Shown here piece by piece: positions 1 through 33,974 of a DNA stretch of 64,000 nt. A model generated the notes under the pieces. The model had not been told where the DNA came from and did no database searches. It saw only the letters and a program-made list of their open reading frames with translations. The stretch is taken from the NCBI RefSeq assembly GCF_963675165.1, contig NC_087391.1:1755001-1819000 (forward strand), written 5' to 3'. The DNA comes from Halichondria panicea. Lineage: Eukaryota > Porifera > Demospongiae > Suberitida > Halichondriidae. Numbering within the stretch: the stretch's first letter is position 1; each line of letters opens with the position of its first letter. Made by a program: the position numbers and the translations under genes.

Positions 1-377
1 GAACGGTGACGATAGTTTTAAAAGATAATAAATTATATGCTATTCAACAGTACACGTGGCAATTTTGGTGAGTGCTCCATTAATTATTATGTTCAGGATG
101 GTTCTTGTAGTCAGCACTATTGAGTTGAGCAGTGTGGACACCTAAGCACCCTCACTGACATGCAGTCATACAATGAAGATTTATGAGCATTGGAGGGCCA
201 CAGTACATATTACGTAACTATTTGCAAGAGTTTTAAAACAAGCTCTTGCTGAGATTGTTCATTTCTAGGAAAATGTAGAGCTCATAAGCACTAGTTTACA
301 ATAACAAACATGTTAGAATAGTTTTTTGTGAAAATAATCTACTCATAGTGAGTAGCCTCGAGTTTTACTATATATAA
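1..377. other. Non-coding left edge, probable intron
   Basis: I see no conserved coding segment here. It is AT-rich and is probably the intron upstream of the aldo-keto reductase terminal exon that follows. Confidence 0.4.
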
Positions 378-390
378 ATGATCCCTATAG

Positions 391-539
391 GAATCATCCC
401 CAAGGCATCCAGTGCTGCTCGTATCAAAGAGAACTGTGAACTGTTTGATATCAAACTCTCCCAGGAAGATAAAGACACACTCAACACCTCTTTGGATGAG
501 GGATACCATTTCTGCTGGGACCCTAATGGAGTCACATAA
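391..539 (+). CDS. Aldo-keto reductase, C-terminal exon only
   Basis: The plus strand reads through a short segment containing IIPKASSAARIKENCELF, then FDIKLSQEDKDTL, and a stop at 537-539. This is the typical C-terminal stretch of NADPH-dependent aldo-keto reductases: the VIPKS-like strand followed by the R-I-x-E-N helix that binds the adenosine phosphate of the cofactor. An acceptor-like tatag ends at 390, so the exon probably begins at 391, and all other exons lie outside the window. The penultimate stretch (GYHFCWDP) matches the short variable tail of the family. The substrate cannot be inferred. The next gene, on the opposite strand, converges on it with about 150 bp between the stops. 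Whether the full gene is intact is unknown. Confidence 0.7.
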
Positions 540-690
540 ACATCAATGCATGATTGGTGACTCTTGTTACTGTGTGAATTATGATTATTGCACACACAAT
601 GGCATTGAATGAATACTGAAACACAAAAGCAAAGTAAATAATTATATACACAGTGATCCGACCTTATGTATGCAGTACATTATTGCGTAG

Positions 691-1103
691 TCACTGTTTC
701 AGGGCTCCAATACAATACTCTTTCATTAGTTCTCTAGCTTGTGCAGTATGACGACCTATCTCCTCAAATACACCACTCGTATCTGTTCCTGCAATAAATA
801 CGGGAGATTCTGCTGTCATGTGCGTGAATGTGTGTAATGTCTTTTAATTCATACAAGTTAATAATTTAGTACCTGCAAAATCTATTAGTATTTTTGCTCC
901 TCCTGGGTGCTGTGTGGTGCAAAAGTATAAATATAAAATATAATGGCGACTATAAATAAGTACGTCAACATAACTTCAGATCGAACTACCTTATGAATAA
1001 ACTCTGTAACATCATAGACCTTGCTATAAATAGCTATCCAGAAAGATATGGAGCTATTATGCTGTGAGATCTCCTGTAGTGAGTAGCAAGCATCTTCTGA
1101 CAT
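691..1103 (-). CDS. Small soluble cytochrome b5-like heme protein, three exons
   Basis: The exons are 1103-990, 909-873 and 788-691 (minus), joined by GT...AG introns in matching phase to give 82 residues. The product has the cytochrome b5 fold signatures: YSLQEI near the start, KVYDVTEFIHK, then the axial-heme HPGG motif (split exactly by intron 1) and ILIDFAGTDTSGVFEEIGRH with the second axial histidine. It should bind heme through bis-histidine ligation and carry electrons. There is no C-terminal membrane anchor, unlike microsomal CYB5, so it resembles a soluble or stand-alone b5 domain. I chose the ATG at 1103 because it directly precedes the conserved core; an in-frame upstream extension exists but looks non-conserved. 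It is head-to-head with the BEACH gene, 243 bp between start codons. Confidence 0.85.
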
Positions 1104-1346
1104 AGAGTCTGTCTTAATTTTTGTCTTGATCACAATAATACACTGCAAATGAGCAATAAAACGATCTTTACCAAACATTGAGAATTGGAAAGCATCAACA
1201 GCTAGAAGCAATACCATAATGAGAATCTATTATCAAGCACCTAATGGAACAATCTTTACCAAACGTTGACCTTCTGTACTCTGCTCGGACCCCATGATCC
1301 AAGAAAGTTATACATGCAGTACTATACTATACTGTAGGGAGCTAGG
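1104..1346. promoter_or_regulatory. Putative bidirectional promoter between cytochrome b5-like and BEACH genes
   Basis: The two divergent start codons are separated by 243 bp with no other coding sequence, so both promoters and 5' UTRs must lie here unless upstream non-coding exons exist. I cannot assign a TATA box or initiator with confidence. Confidence 0.45.
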
Positions 1347-24883
<23,537 letters not shown>

Positions 24884-24964
24884 GACTTTCAATCGCCCGC
24901 TTTAACTTTGTGTTATTTTGTGTATACTTGCACTGTGTTTGTTGTCAGTCGTTCTCTGAACAAG

Positions 24965-24970
24965 ATTAAA
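24965..24970 (+). terminator. Candidate polyadenylation signal (ATTAAA) of the BEACH gene
   Basis: ATTAAA, the commonest variant of AATAAA, lies 82 bp after the stop codon in AT-rich sequence, followed by T/GT-rich sequence. Confidence 0.5.
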
Positions 24971-26979
24971 CTGTTATAGTGTTTAAAATTTGTTCATTGC
25001 ACATGTCTATATTATTTATAGACAGAACTTATTATTTTAATGTGACCAACAGCAGCAATACATGTAGATTTCTTATGAAAATGAGTAAAATAATGACATA
25101 GTAACTTGCACTGTGTTAATTTGTTGTCAGTACAAGAATGCTTGTTTCAATGTGTAAGATAATGGCGTTTGTAATGTATAATTATAATTATAGTAGATCA
25201 GTCGATGATTGATATCTAATGCGCATATACATGTACGCACTATTGAATGATCCTATATGCATCCCCTAACAAATACATATAGGTACATACGCCTGCTCTT
25301 GATTATATATAATTATATATTCAAGAGCTGAGCATGCAGGCGTATGTCACTCGTATATTGTCTGTATGCAAGGTTCACATTCCTGGCACCAGTTGCAAAA
25401 TTATTCATGCATGGTAGAGTTTTGATTGTTCAACAATAACTTTTACAACATTTATGGTCTAGACTATAGTGCCTAGTTTGCTGTGATGGTTTCTACTTCT
25501 CTTCTGCTCTAGCTCACGCTCTCTCTAGTGTTGAAAAGTCAGGTTTTGTCTTCTTTTGTACTGAGGTAGAATGGTGGGTGTTTTTCTGTCAGTACCGACC
25601 GGCTCTGGCAAGTCTACTAGATCGACTAGCCATGTCAATCTCTAGCCCTGTACTATCACGATAGATATATACTGCAACTGAGCTCTCTGAGTACACCACT
25701 ACACACTGCACATGTATTAATTTGCAAGGTTGATTGGAGGGGATAGATATTAAGCATGCCTTTAGGTCTACCTAACACCTGTCTATAGTACTACTAGACG
25801 GGCGTCGCTATGGCAAGCCAATTGCAAGTGTAACAAAATTACCAAACAGTTACCCCGGGGTGACGATTACCCTTACTCTGGGGTGAAGGATAAGTTTACG
25901 TAGGGGTAAATCCACCCCGGGGTAGATTCTCGTGTTTTTGCGCATGCTCAGTGTGCTAGTACCAAGCAGCCCCACCCCTCTACGGTTGTTGTAACCTTTA
26001 GAGAAATTACCCTACAACCCCATGCAGAGAACCTCTGCTACAATCCACACTGTCAGACACATGACAATCAAAAAATGCACTTCGAATACAAAGTTGAGCG
26101 GTAACTGTCAAGTGTATGATTTGCGACAAGAAAATGTTTGATGGAAACTGACAGTGTGTAACAACGTGTACCCTCTATTTTGTTTCACTGCCAACAGAAG
26201 AATGCCACGTACACTGGTCATCCTATACAGGGGTAAGAGAATAGATAAAACGGTAGCTGCAGAATTAGTGAGTAAAGAATCACAGAATCACAAAAGTTCG
26301 AAGAACGACATTTAAGACATTATGTCATGAAAAATCTATGTAGACAGTTTTAATACTTTCCTATCGACAATGACCTATAAAGAATTATATATTTACATGG
26401 CTAAACTGTATTGTACTGTAAGAGCTATATATTTGATGTGTTCAAACATCCCCAGCAAAAACTCATGGGCATCTTCTTGCTGATTTGGTCTCCAGCGAAT
26501 TAACAACCCTTTCATTCAGAAATTAGGTGAGAGGTATACGTACTTATGTCTAGAACGTTTATCTGATCTTACTTTTCATATTAGAATATACATACAGCTG
26601 ATGGACACACGACAGAGTTTTGCTGATATTCATTTAGAGACTTTTCAAAGCATACACCATACAAAACTGGCCAATTTCATGACAATGCTCTGATTGAGTA
26701 AACGTGTACATTTATTTTAGTGTGAGTCAGATGTTTGTAATGTCTCACTATCACTAATTATTTTCCATAAACCAGGGGTATAGAATACACTCTGTATCAC
26801 AGAATTTGCAAAACAGGTGTTCCCCCCATGTTCTGCAGCCCTCCTATAGACATGATCAGGAGTGCATGAATATTCATGCACTCCTGGACATGATTAGTGG
26901 GTTCAGGACTATTATGTGAGGGCGGCCATAACCTCAAAAGGGCTGACTCAGCAGTTGGAATCATTCCTGTGTACGTACG
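24971..26979. other. Intergenic region, no gene recognised
   Basis: I see no conserved coding segment. It contains a short imperfect hairpin (25285-25347, arms acatacgcctgc / gcaggcgtatgt), a tract of related GGGGTGA/CCCCGG motifs around 25852-25925, and a perfect 30-bp palindrome at 26857-26886. Confidence 0.6.
26857..26886. repeat. Perfect 30-bp palindrome
   Basis: The half-site caggagtgcatgaat is followed directly by its exact reverse complement with no spacer. The flanks catgat and atgatt are also partly symmetrical. Confidence 0.9.
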
Positions 26980-27762
26980 TAGCCTCGATCCCAGGCCTTA
27001 CTTTTTCTTGCTGTTGTCACTGTTCATCCATAAATCATAAGAAAGACATAGTGAGGCAGCAAAGAAAGAAATGGGCGTACAGTTAAGAAAAAGTAAGGCC
27101 TGGTTCGGGAAATCGCGTGATCCGCAAGGATTTTTATGAACGTGGGCGATATGTAGCCCACAATCGTGACGTAAGATATTCTCCCACGCATTCAGAGTTA
27201 ATTAATAAGACTGTACGTACTGAGACAACCACCAAGCTGTGCTGCAAGTCAGATCAGAGAACCAGCGTGGCCAGCTCTGGTGGAAGTAGCTACCTGCTAT
27301 ATGATAATGATGACTAGATCTATACTATCAGTAGACTATAGTATGTAGAAAGACACAAGAAAAGGTGGATAGTCTGATATAATCTGAACACATAACTAGT
27401 AGATCATCTAGCTAAGCCTAAGGTATAGCTAGCTATAGTGCTTGCAAACTTCCAGTTCCAAGTCCATGTCCAGCTTGCTGCAGGCAAAGTTTTATTAGTC
27501 ATAGATCTCTGCGTGGGCAGTCCAACATCTCTAGCTCAGCATGCCCACGCTCATTTTCACCCTTCTACCACCCTTCTACCCTCACGCGACTTCCCGATAC
27601 AGGCTCTCCTTTTTCCTACTCTACGTCTATTTCTTTCTTTATTCCTCCAATTAATACCGTATTTTATCTCATTGAACGATTAATACAGTATTTTATCTTA
27701 TTGAACGATTGTGATAACGATTGTGATAAAGAACAGAAAAAGGAGAGCCTGTGTAGAGGCTA
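26980..27762. mobile_element. TAGCCTCGATCCCAGGC-ended element, copy 1, with 9-bp target-site duplication
   Basis: The element begins TAGCCTCGATCCCAGG and ends GAGAGCCTGTGTAGAGGCTA. It is flanked by gtacgtacg at 26971-26979 and at 27763-27771, an exact 9-bp duplication. The 9-bp size and non-coding interior suggest a Mutator-like non-autonomous element; that class is inferred. Internal blocks (gaacgtgggcgatat, cttctaccacccttcta, aaaggagagcctg) recur at 56252-56744. A small open frame at 27117-27317 lies inside it and is not treated as a gene. Confidence 0.75.
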
Positions 27763-27865
27763 GTACGTACGTACGTATGTGTTGAGCCTTCCTGATCCTC
27801 GGAATAAAGGCCGTCGAGTCACAGAGATCCAGAGCGAAGGGAGTGCTTCCAGTCTACCACTGGAT

Positions 27866-29053
27866 ATGAGTAATTACAAGTTAAAGAAAACATTTATCGG
27901 ATCTTCTTCATTGGTAATTATTTTGATTGGTATCTTCTATATCCATCAATACACTTCACGGCCACTCAATGTATTTGCTCGTTCAGATACTGGTACTAAC
28001 AGTTCAGAACCAAGTGATTCTTCTATGGTTATTCGATCAGCATACATTGACACACGTGCGAGAAATGGTCGCAAACACCCTGTGTTAGTGATTTTTGCAG
28101 AGACCTCTATGGAAATACGCAAACATGGGTTAATTGAAGGCTGTGGTGCTGATTCCATTAATGCTAAAGCTTTCGAGATTTCTACTCTTTACTTTCCCTG
28201 GATTAATCAACATTACCCAAAACTTACTCATGAGGAAGTAATGATTGATTGTTACGATCTTGAAGTCCATGAAAACAGCACCGCTTTTGTGCGTTACCGT
28301 CCACTTCCAAACTCAAAAGAAGCAATAACAGGTACTATTGACATTACATACCCTGCACGTAGAGATGACTATAAAGACAAAGTTGTTGTTTGTACAAACT
28401 GCTTTGGCAAACCACCTTGGTTAAGTGAGTGGCTGAAATATCAGAAGACTATTGGAGTTGATTTGGTTCAATTATATGTTGAAGAGCAATTTATGAGTGA
28501 CAATGAAAATCTCAAAATTGTTGAAAGTTATATTCAAGAAGGTTTCCTGAAAGTAGAAAATCGCAAAACATATTTCGATACATCACAGATTAACTACCAC
28601 TCACAACTTCTAAACTATCATGATTGTTTGTATCGCTATCGAGAAGTGTTTGAATTTGCCTTCTTTTTAGATACTGATGACTTTTTTATCCCACGTTTTC
28701 CTAACAAGACTAATGTACACGACTATGTCAACCAATTTTTTACTGAGGACAATCAAGTATCAGCTGAATTTGTATGGCTCAAATATTTTCCTGATTGTGG
28801 CTTAACACAACCGTTATCAAATTTGAAAGACGGAAATATAACACGCTTACTCAAAGTTAAAGAATTCTGGACGGCATCGGAGAAAAAATTTGTTTGTAGA
28901 CCAACCCTGACGACATCGGTTGGAATTCATTCTACAGCTGGAATATTGGAAGGAACAACAATCGTTCATCCACCTGGCAATGTAGCTTACATAGCACATG
29001 TTAGGGCTCAGGAATTACTACACCTACCTCGTAATGCTAATTGCAAAACTTGA
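27866..29053 (+). CDS. GT92 (DUF23) family glycosyltransferase, type II membrane protein, copy 1
   Basis: The single-exon frame of 395 residues starts at the ATG equivalent to that of the tandem copy; the in-frame upstream extension to 27779 abuts the preceding transposon and is not conserved. A short basic N-terminus (MSNYKLKK) is followed by a membrane anchor (about residues 10-30, SSLVIILIGIFYI) as in Golgi type II enzymes. The catalytic domain shows VVCTNCFGKPPWLSEWLKYQ, then the metal-binding DTDD motif in FAFFLDTDDFFIPR, and a C-terminal HPPGNVAYIAHVRAQELLHL. GT92 enzymes transfer galactose in known cases; the acceptor here is unknown. Relative to copy 2 it lacks about 35 stem-region residues between TGTNSS and EPSD, so it may be a shortened allele that is still open and possibly functional. 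Confidence 0.85.
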   Translation: MSNYKLKKTFIGSSSLVIILIGIFYIHQYTSRPLNVFARSDTGTNSSEPSDSSMVIRSAYIDTRARNGRKHPVLVIFAETSMEIRKHGLIEGCGADSINAKAFEISTLYFPWINQHYPKLTHEEVMIDCYDLEVHENSTAFVRYRPLPNSKEAITGTIDITYPARRDDYKDKVVVCTNCFGKPPWLSEWLKYQKTIGVDLVQLYVEEQFMSDNENLKIVESYIQEGFLKVENRKTYFDTSQINYHSQLLNYHDCLYRYREVFEFAFFLDTDDFFIPRFPNKTNVHDYVNQFFTEDNQVSAEFVWLKYFPDCGLTQPLSNLKDGNITRLLKVKEFWTASEKKFVCRPTLTTSVGIHSTAGILEGTTIVHPPGNVAYIAHVRAQELLHLPRNANCKT

Positions 29054-29433
29054 CTGATATCACAGCTATAATGATATTTATAATTATATGCATATCAGTT
29101 TTGAGAAGATATACAATAACGAGTATATATTGCAAGCTGTGCTGTGCTAATGCCTCTCAACTATAGTATTAGTTATTGCCCAGCACGAGTGCAACATGCC
29201 ATAACTAACTTGTTGCCCAATGACGTCAAACTCTTCTGATCGGTCAATTTTTCCCTATATAATTGTCATGTGTTTTGAGGTGAATTCATTAGTTTAGCTA
29301 GTAAATTTTTGGTTTTTTTCCCATAACTATAATGAGAAGGTAGTAGCCTATAAAAGGACCAACTATATACTGCTCTGGCTGTGTACACTAGCTACAGCTA
29401 GTACATAGTGTACACAGCAGTGGGAAGTATGGT

Positions 29434-29560
29434 ATAGTGATGCAAAAAGCCACGCCTTTCAAAATATTTATAGCAGATAATTCTAATTAAAGAACAATTT
29501 TCGTGATAGCAGATAATTCTAATTAAAGAACAATTTTCGTGGACTGGACTTCTTCTAGCT
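29434..29560 (+). repeat. Fragment of the CCGTATAGCG MITE family with internal 34-bp tandem duplication
   Basis: The segment gccacgcctttcaaaatatt followed by agcagataattctaatt and aacaattttcgtg matches the interior of the complete copies at 52266-52482 and 62455-62687. The unit tagcagataattctaat...ttttcgtg occurs twice in a row, and both ends of the element are missing. Confidence 0.65.
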
Positions 29561-29706
29561 AGCTGGCTGCCAGCTAGATTAGTACTGCATGTGCTTGTTA
29601 CCACTATAGGCCCTGGGCAGTATGTGATCTGCCTGTTAATTGTAGCCCAAGAGTTAATCAGTTCATTAGGTTTTTCTTCTGAACAAATTCTAGACTACAT
29701 TGATCT
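29540..29706 (+). pseudogene. NLR NACHT-domain fragment fused to a reverse transcriptase
   Basis: The stretch CLLIVAQELISSLGFSSEQ and QILDYIDL is homologous at DNA level (about 130 bp) to the reverse complement of 34140-34270, which is part of a NACHT pseudogene. It runs in frame into the RT segment that follows (open frame 29591-30019). This is a dead fragment carried between the two GT92 copies. Confidence 0.7.
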
Positions 29707-30660
29707 ATCAGAACTAGTCATCAGCAAAATTCTGGAGAGGCACTTACTGAGCGTCATGACAACCCACCTCAATACTAACTCTCCCCTGTCCTCTCAACAA
29801 TGGGGATTCACTGCAGGGAAATCCACAACTGCAGCCCTCGTATCTTTTTCACACGACTGCCTTGAATCCCTGGATGGGGGTAAAGAGATGTGTTCTGTGT
29901 TTTTCGATCTCAGCAAGGCCTTTGACTCAGTCCATCACCTTCCTTTGCTAAATAAACTAAAACAAATTGGATTAAACCCATTCATCACCAAAGCTATCTA
30001 TCGGGAAGGCTCCAGCTAGTTGTTCTTGATGGTGTAGAATCAAGCCTCCTACCTGTGATTTCAGGGGTCAATTCTTGGCCCTCTACTCTTCTTAATCTAT
30101 ATTGATAAGGCCGCCAACTGTGTGTCATCGAGCAGCATAGTAATGTATGCTGATGACATCGCGCTCTACAGGTCAATCAGTTCACAATCTGACTACTCAA
30201 AACTCCAGGATGATGTGAACTCACTCTGCCACTGGATATCCCACAATCACTTGAAGTTAAATGTTGCTACATGACCTTCTCTAGGAAACACTCACCCACA
30301 CTTCCGAACTCCCCTCTTACTATTGACGACAATTTTTCTCTCTCAAATACCTTGGTGTCAACTTCTCAAGTGATTTCTCCTGGACCAAGCATATTACTTC
30401 TACATGCAATAAATCGAGAAAACTTATTGGCATGCTCCACAGGAGCTTTTACAAATACTCGAAATCTGACTCTACCTCAAAATTATACAAATCACTAATT
30501 AGACCTCATCTAGAATACGCCTCTGCTGTCTGGAGTCCCCACTTGGCTAAGGACATCAAGTTACTGGAGGATACCCAGAAGTTTGCCCTAAAAGCGTGCA
30601 CAAAGAAATGGGATGAGAATTATGAGACACTGCTAACCATGTGCACCAGGCCTTGTTCGC
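29707..30660 (+). pseudogene. Decayed non-LTR retrotransposon reverse transcriptase, fragment 1
   Basis: Recognisable RT blocks in order: KILERHLLSVMTTHL, WGFTAGKSTTAALVSF, VFFDLSKAFDSVHHLPLLNK, the catalytic YADD box (MYADDIALYR near 30144-30176), and the thumb region SKLYKSLIRPHLEYASAVWS. These are typical of jockey/CR1-like non-LTR elements. The blocks fall in different frames, so several frameshifts have accumulated. No endonuclease domain or 5' end is present. It lies between the tandem GT92 copies. Confidence 0.8.
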
Positions 30661-30703
30661 CTAACCCTTATAAAAGCGAAAACTCGGCCTGGGATCGAGG
30701 CTA
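30650..30703. repeat. Terminal fragment of the TAGCCTCGATCCCAGGC family
   Basis: The sequence ends ggcctgggatcgaggcta, the family terminus. The adjacent hAT-like foldback is inserted in or beside this terminus. Confidence 0.55.
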
Positions 30704-30706
30704 GGT

Positions 30707-31002
30707 TAGACTTGCAAGCCGTCACTGTTGCAGGCGATCAGTAGACTGGTCAAACTCCGTGTTGAGACTTGTGTTGCACAGTCAGCATATCAGAAAATAT
30801 TTTAAGTGGCTGCGGTTTTCGTGACGTCAGTATACTGCATGTGATACGTAGAGTTTTCTAGTGAACGTCACTATCATTGATCTTGTGGTAACCGCATGTG
30901 GTTAGTTGCCACAAATATTGTGGCAAACGTTACACAAGTCTCAACACGGAGTTTGACCAGTCTACTGTTCGCCTGCAACAGTGACGGCGGCTTGCGAGTC
31001 TA
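30707..31002. mobile_element. hAT-like foldback element with 8-bp target-site duplication
   Basis: Arms of roughly 70 bp begin tagacttgcaagccgtcact and end agtgacggcggcttgcgagtcta. The central part includes a second small snapback (gtggtaaccgcatgtggtta). The element is flanked by ggctaggt at 30699-30706 and 31003-31010, an exact 8-bp duplication, which is the hAT signature. It is non-coding and sits directly upstream of GT92 copy 2. Confidence 0.8.
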
Positions 31003-31116
31003 GGCTAGGTAGTAGCTACCATAATATATCCGTCCAGAGAAGATATATATATATCTACGGTTGCTCAATCGCCGTCAAGTCACAGAGATCCAGAGCTCAG
31101 AGTGAAGGGAGTGGTT

Positions 31117-32416
31117 ATGATTAATTACAAGTTAAAGAAAGCATTTTTCGGATTTTCTTCATTGGTAATTATTTTGGTTGGTATCTTCTATATCTATCAA
31201 TATTCTTCACGGCCATTCAATATATTTGCTAGTTCAGATACTGGTACTAACAGTTCATCACAAATAGAAGGTACTCCAGAACAAAGATTAGAAGCCGTTT
31301 CTAATGGTACTCGAACTCAGAAGCAAAACGTGTTCCTCCAACAAGTTCATTCAGAACCAAGTGATATCCATTCTTCTATGGTTATTCGATCAGCATACAT
31401 TGACACACGTGCGAGAAATGGTCGCAAACACCCTGTTAACACAGTAGTGATTTTTGCAGAGGCCTCTATGGAAATACGCAAACAAACATGGGTTAATTGA
31501 AGGCTGTGGTGCTGATTCCATTAATGCTAAAGCTTTCAAGATTTTTACTCTTTACTTTCCGTGGATTAATCAACATTACCCAAAACTTACTCATGAGGAA
31601 GTAATGATTGATTGTTACGATCTTGAAGTCCATGAAAACAGCACCGCTTTTGTGCGTTACCGTCCACTTCCAAACTCGAAAGAAGCAATAACAGGTACTA
31701 TTGACATTACATACCCTGCACGTAGAGATAACTATAAAAACAAAGTTGTTGTTTGTACAAACTGCTTTGGCAAACCACCTTGGTTAAGTGAGTGGCTGAA
31801 ATATCAGAAGACTATTGGAGTTGATTTGGTTCAATTATATGTTGAAGAGCAATTTATGAGTGACAATGAAAATCTCAAAATTGTTGAAAGTTATATTCAA
31901 GAAGGTTTCCTGAAAGTAGAAAATCGCAAAACATATTTCGATACATCACAGATTAACTACCACTCACAACTTCTAAACTATCATGATTGTTTGTATCGCT
32001 ATCGAGAAGTGTTTGAATTTGCCTTCTTTTTAGATACTGATGACTTTTTTATCCCACGTTTTCCTAACAAGACTGATGTACATGACTATGTCAACCAATT
32101 TTTTACTGAGGACAATCAAGTATCAGCTGAATTTGTATGGCTCAAATATTTTCCTGATTGTGGCTTAACACAACCGTTATCAAATTTGAAAGACGGAAAT
32201 ATAACACGTTTACTCAAAGTAAAAGAATTCTGGACGGCATCGGAGACAAAATTTGCTTGTAGACCAACCCTGACGACATCGGTTGGAATTCATTCTACAG
32301 GTGGAATATTGGGAGGAACAACAATCGTTCATCCATCTGGCAATGTAGCTTACATAGCACATGTTAGGGCTCAGGAATTATTACACCTACCTCGTAATAC
32401 TAATTGCAAAACTTGA
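31117..32416 (+). pseudogene. GT92 (DUF23) glycosyltransferase, copy 2, frameshifted
   Basis: It is very similar to the copy at 27866-29053, with the same N-terminal anchor (MINYKLKKAFFG), the DTDD motif in FAFFLDTDDFFIPR and the same C-terminus. It keeps a longer stem with QIEGTPEQRLEAVS and NVFLQQVHSEPSD that copy 1 lacks. Around 31479-31488 the sequence reads acaaacaaac where copy 1 has acaaac. This four-base duplication shifts the frame so the first half stops at 31500 and the second half is open from 31454. Without it the frame would be 432 codons. The 3' flank also matches copy 1 for some 450 bp, so the duplication unit extends past the gene. Confidence 0.85.
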
Positions 32417-32817
32417 CTGATATTACAGCTATAATGATATTTATAATTATATGCATATCAGTTTTGAGAAAGATATACAATAACGAGTATATATTGCAAG
32501 CTGTGCTGTGCTAATGCCTCTCAACTAGTATTAGTTATTGCCCAGCACGAGTGCAACATGCCATAACTAACTTGTTGCCCAATGACGTCAAACTTCTGAT
32601 CGGTCAATTTTTCCCTATATAATTGTCATGTGTTTTGAGGTGAATTCATTAGTTCAGCTAGTAAATTTTTTGTTTTCTTCCCATAACTAATGAAAAGGAG
32701 TAGCCTATAAAAGGACCAACTGAGTTATTGGGTAGGTTGGTGGGCATATGTCCTAAAAGTAGATTTATTTCTCAAAATCTACTGTAGTGCAAGTGCATAT
32801 AATCCCAGTGGTATGGT

Positions 32818-32971
32818 AGTGATGCAAAAAGCCACGCCTTTAAATATTTGCACGTTTAGCAGATAATTCTAATTAAAGAACAATTTTCGTGAACTTAAAT
32901 TTTCGTGTAGGATTGCTAACCCACGAAATCCACGAAAATTAAGCCCCTCAAAAATTTTGCGCTATACGGTA
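32818..32971. repeat. CCGTATAGCG MITE family, right-end partial copy
   Basis: It shares aaagccacgcctttaaatat, ttttcgtgtaggattgcta and the terminus gcgctatacggta with the complete copies. The left terminus is missing. Confidence 0.7.
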
Positions 32972-33125
32972 GATACATCACGTACAAACAAAGGATAGAC
33001 GTAAAGATATGTGGTAAAATACCATTCAAAATCTGGTTAAAATATAGCCCCCGAAAGGCCGAGGGGTACATTACCAGTGTTACCTATAGTACCTACACGT
33101 ACCTATACACTGCATGTACATTACT

Positions 33126-33850
33126 ACGGTGGCCCTGAGGTATATACCTACTCTATTTTGCATTTGCAGTTCATTTCGCAGTTCACCTGCGCTTCTGCAG
33201 GCAGTTGACTTCTGCATGTTCACAGTTGACTTTTGCAGTTGCCCACAATTCAATATGATTTTACAGCATTAAGGACATAGAAATATTGTACAGCAGGACC
33301 TAGAAATGCTGATAGCAAGCCTGTAGAAACAGGTTACCATAATTATATAATAAACAACAATAATAATTAGATGTTGCAACAACATATATTTCAAAACAGG
33401 CAAGCCATGCAATGATTATGCTGGCTAGCTAGCTAGCTGTGTCTAATATCTCTGCTGTACGTGTCTGTCTGTGTTTGAACGATTATTTGTAAGGTCTCCA
33501 CGAGTAAAAGTATTTCATCAACACTGAGATATGTTGAAATGGGGTATTCAATGTCTGCATAATAATTATATCCTATTACCGTATACTGTTGAGTTGTTGC
33601 AAATGTGCCATGATAAAACACAGACAGACACAGCAGAGATAGTCTACATGTATTAGAATTAGACACAGCATAATTATTCTCTTGTCTGTTTCTTATTAAA
33701 GAACATGTTGATGTCATGTGATTATTATGAGATTGAGCAACTGCAAAAGAGAATTGCAGAAGCGAACTGCAAAAGCGAACTGCAAAAGCGAACTGCAAAA
33801 AATGAACCGCAAACGCAAAATGGAGTAGGTGTATACCTCAGGGCCACCGT
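33126..33850. mobile_element. hAT-like 725-bp foldback element with 8-bp target-site duplication
   Basis: The terminal inverted repeats are acggtggccctgaggt and acctcagggccaccgt, an exact match, and complementarity continues through the gaactgcaaaagc-type repeats and inward to the paired gtctgtctgtgttt / aaacacagacagac segments. The flanks acattact at 33118-33125 and 33851-33858 are identical, an 8-bp duplication. No transposase is encoded. The tail cagggccaccgta recurs at 33970-33982. Confidence 0.88.
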
Positions 33851-33974
33851 ACATTACTATGATTATGATGTAATACACATTAGTCTAGTGTGATGTAATG
33901 CAAGGAATAGTTATACCAAGAAGCATCCAACTATCAAGTATAGCTAAGGTGAACTACTCGTATAGCGCTCAGGG

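Noticed and set aside
26215-26250. Possible small exon (MPRTLVILYRG followed by gtaag)
   Set aside because: It is short, has no recognisable continuation and no supporting neighbours.
24884-26979. Search for a downstream FYVE exon of the BEACH gene
   Set aside because: No paired CxxC or R(R/K)HHCR-like segment is visible on the plus strand.
27117-27317. 66-codon open frame
   Set aside because: It lies wholly inside the 26980-27762 mobile element and shares sequence with a non-coding relative at 56252-56744.
27779-27865. Upstream in-frame start for GT92 copy 1 (29 extra residues)
   Set aside because: This stretch abuts the end of a transposable element and would put a long hydrophilic segment before the anchor; copy 2 and the membrane topology favour 27866.
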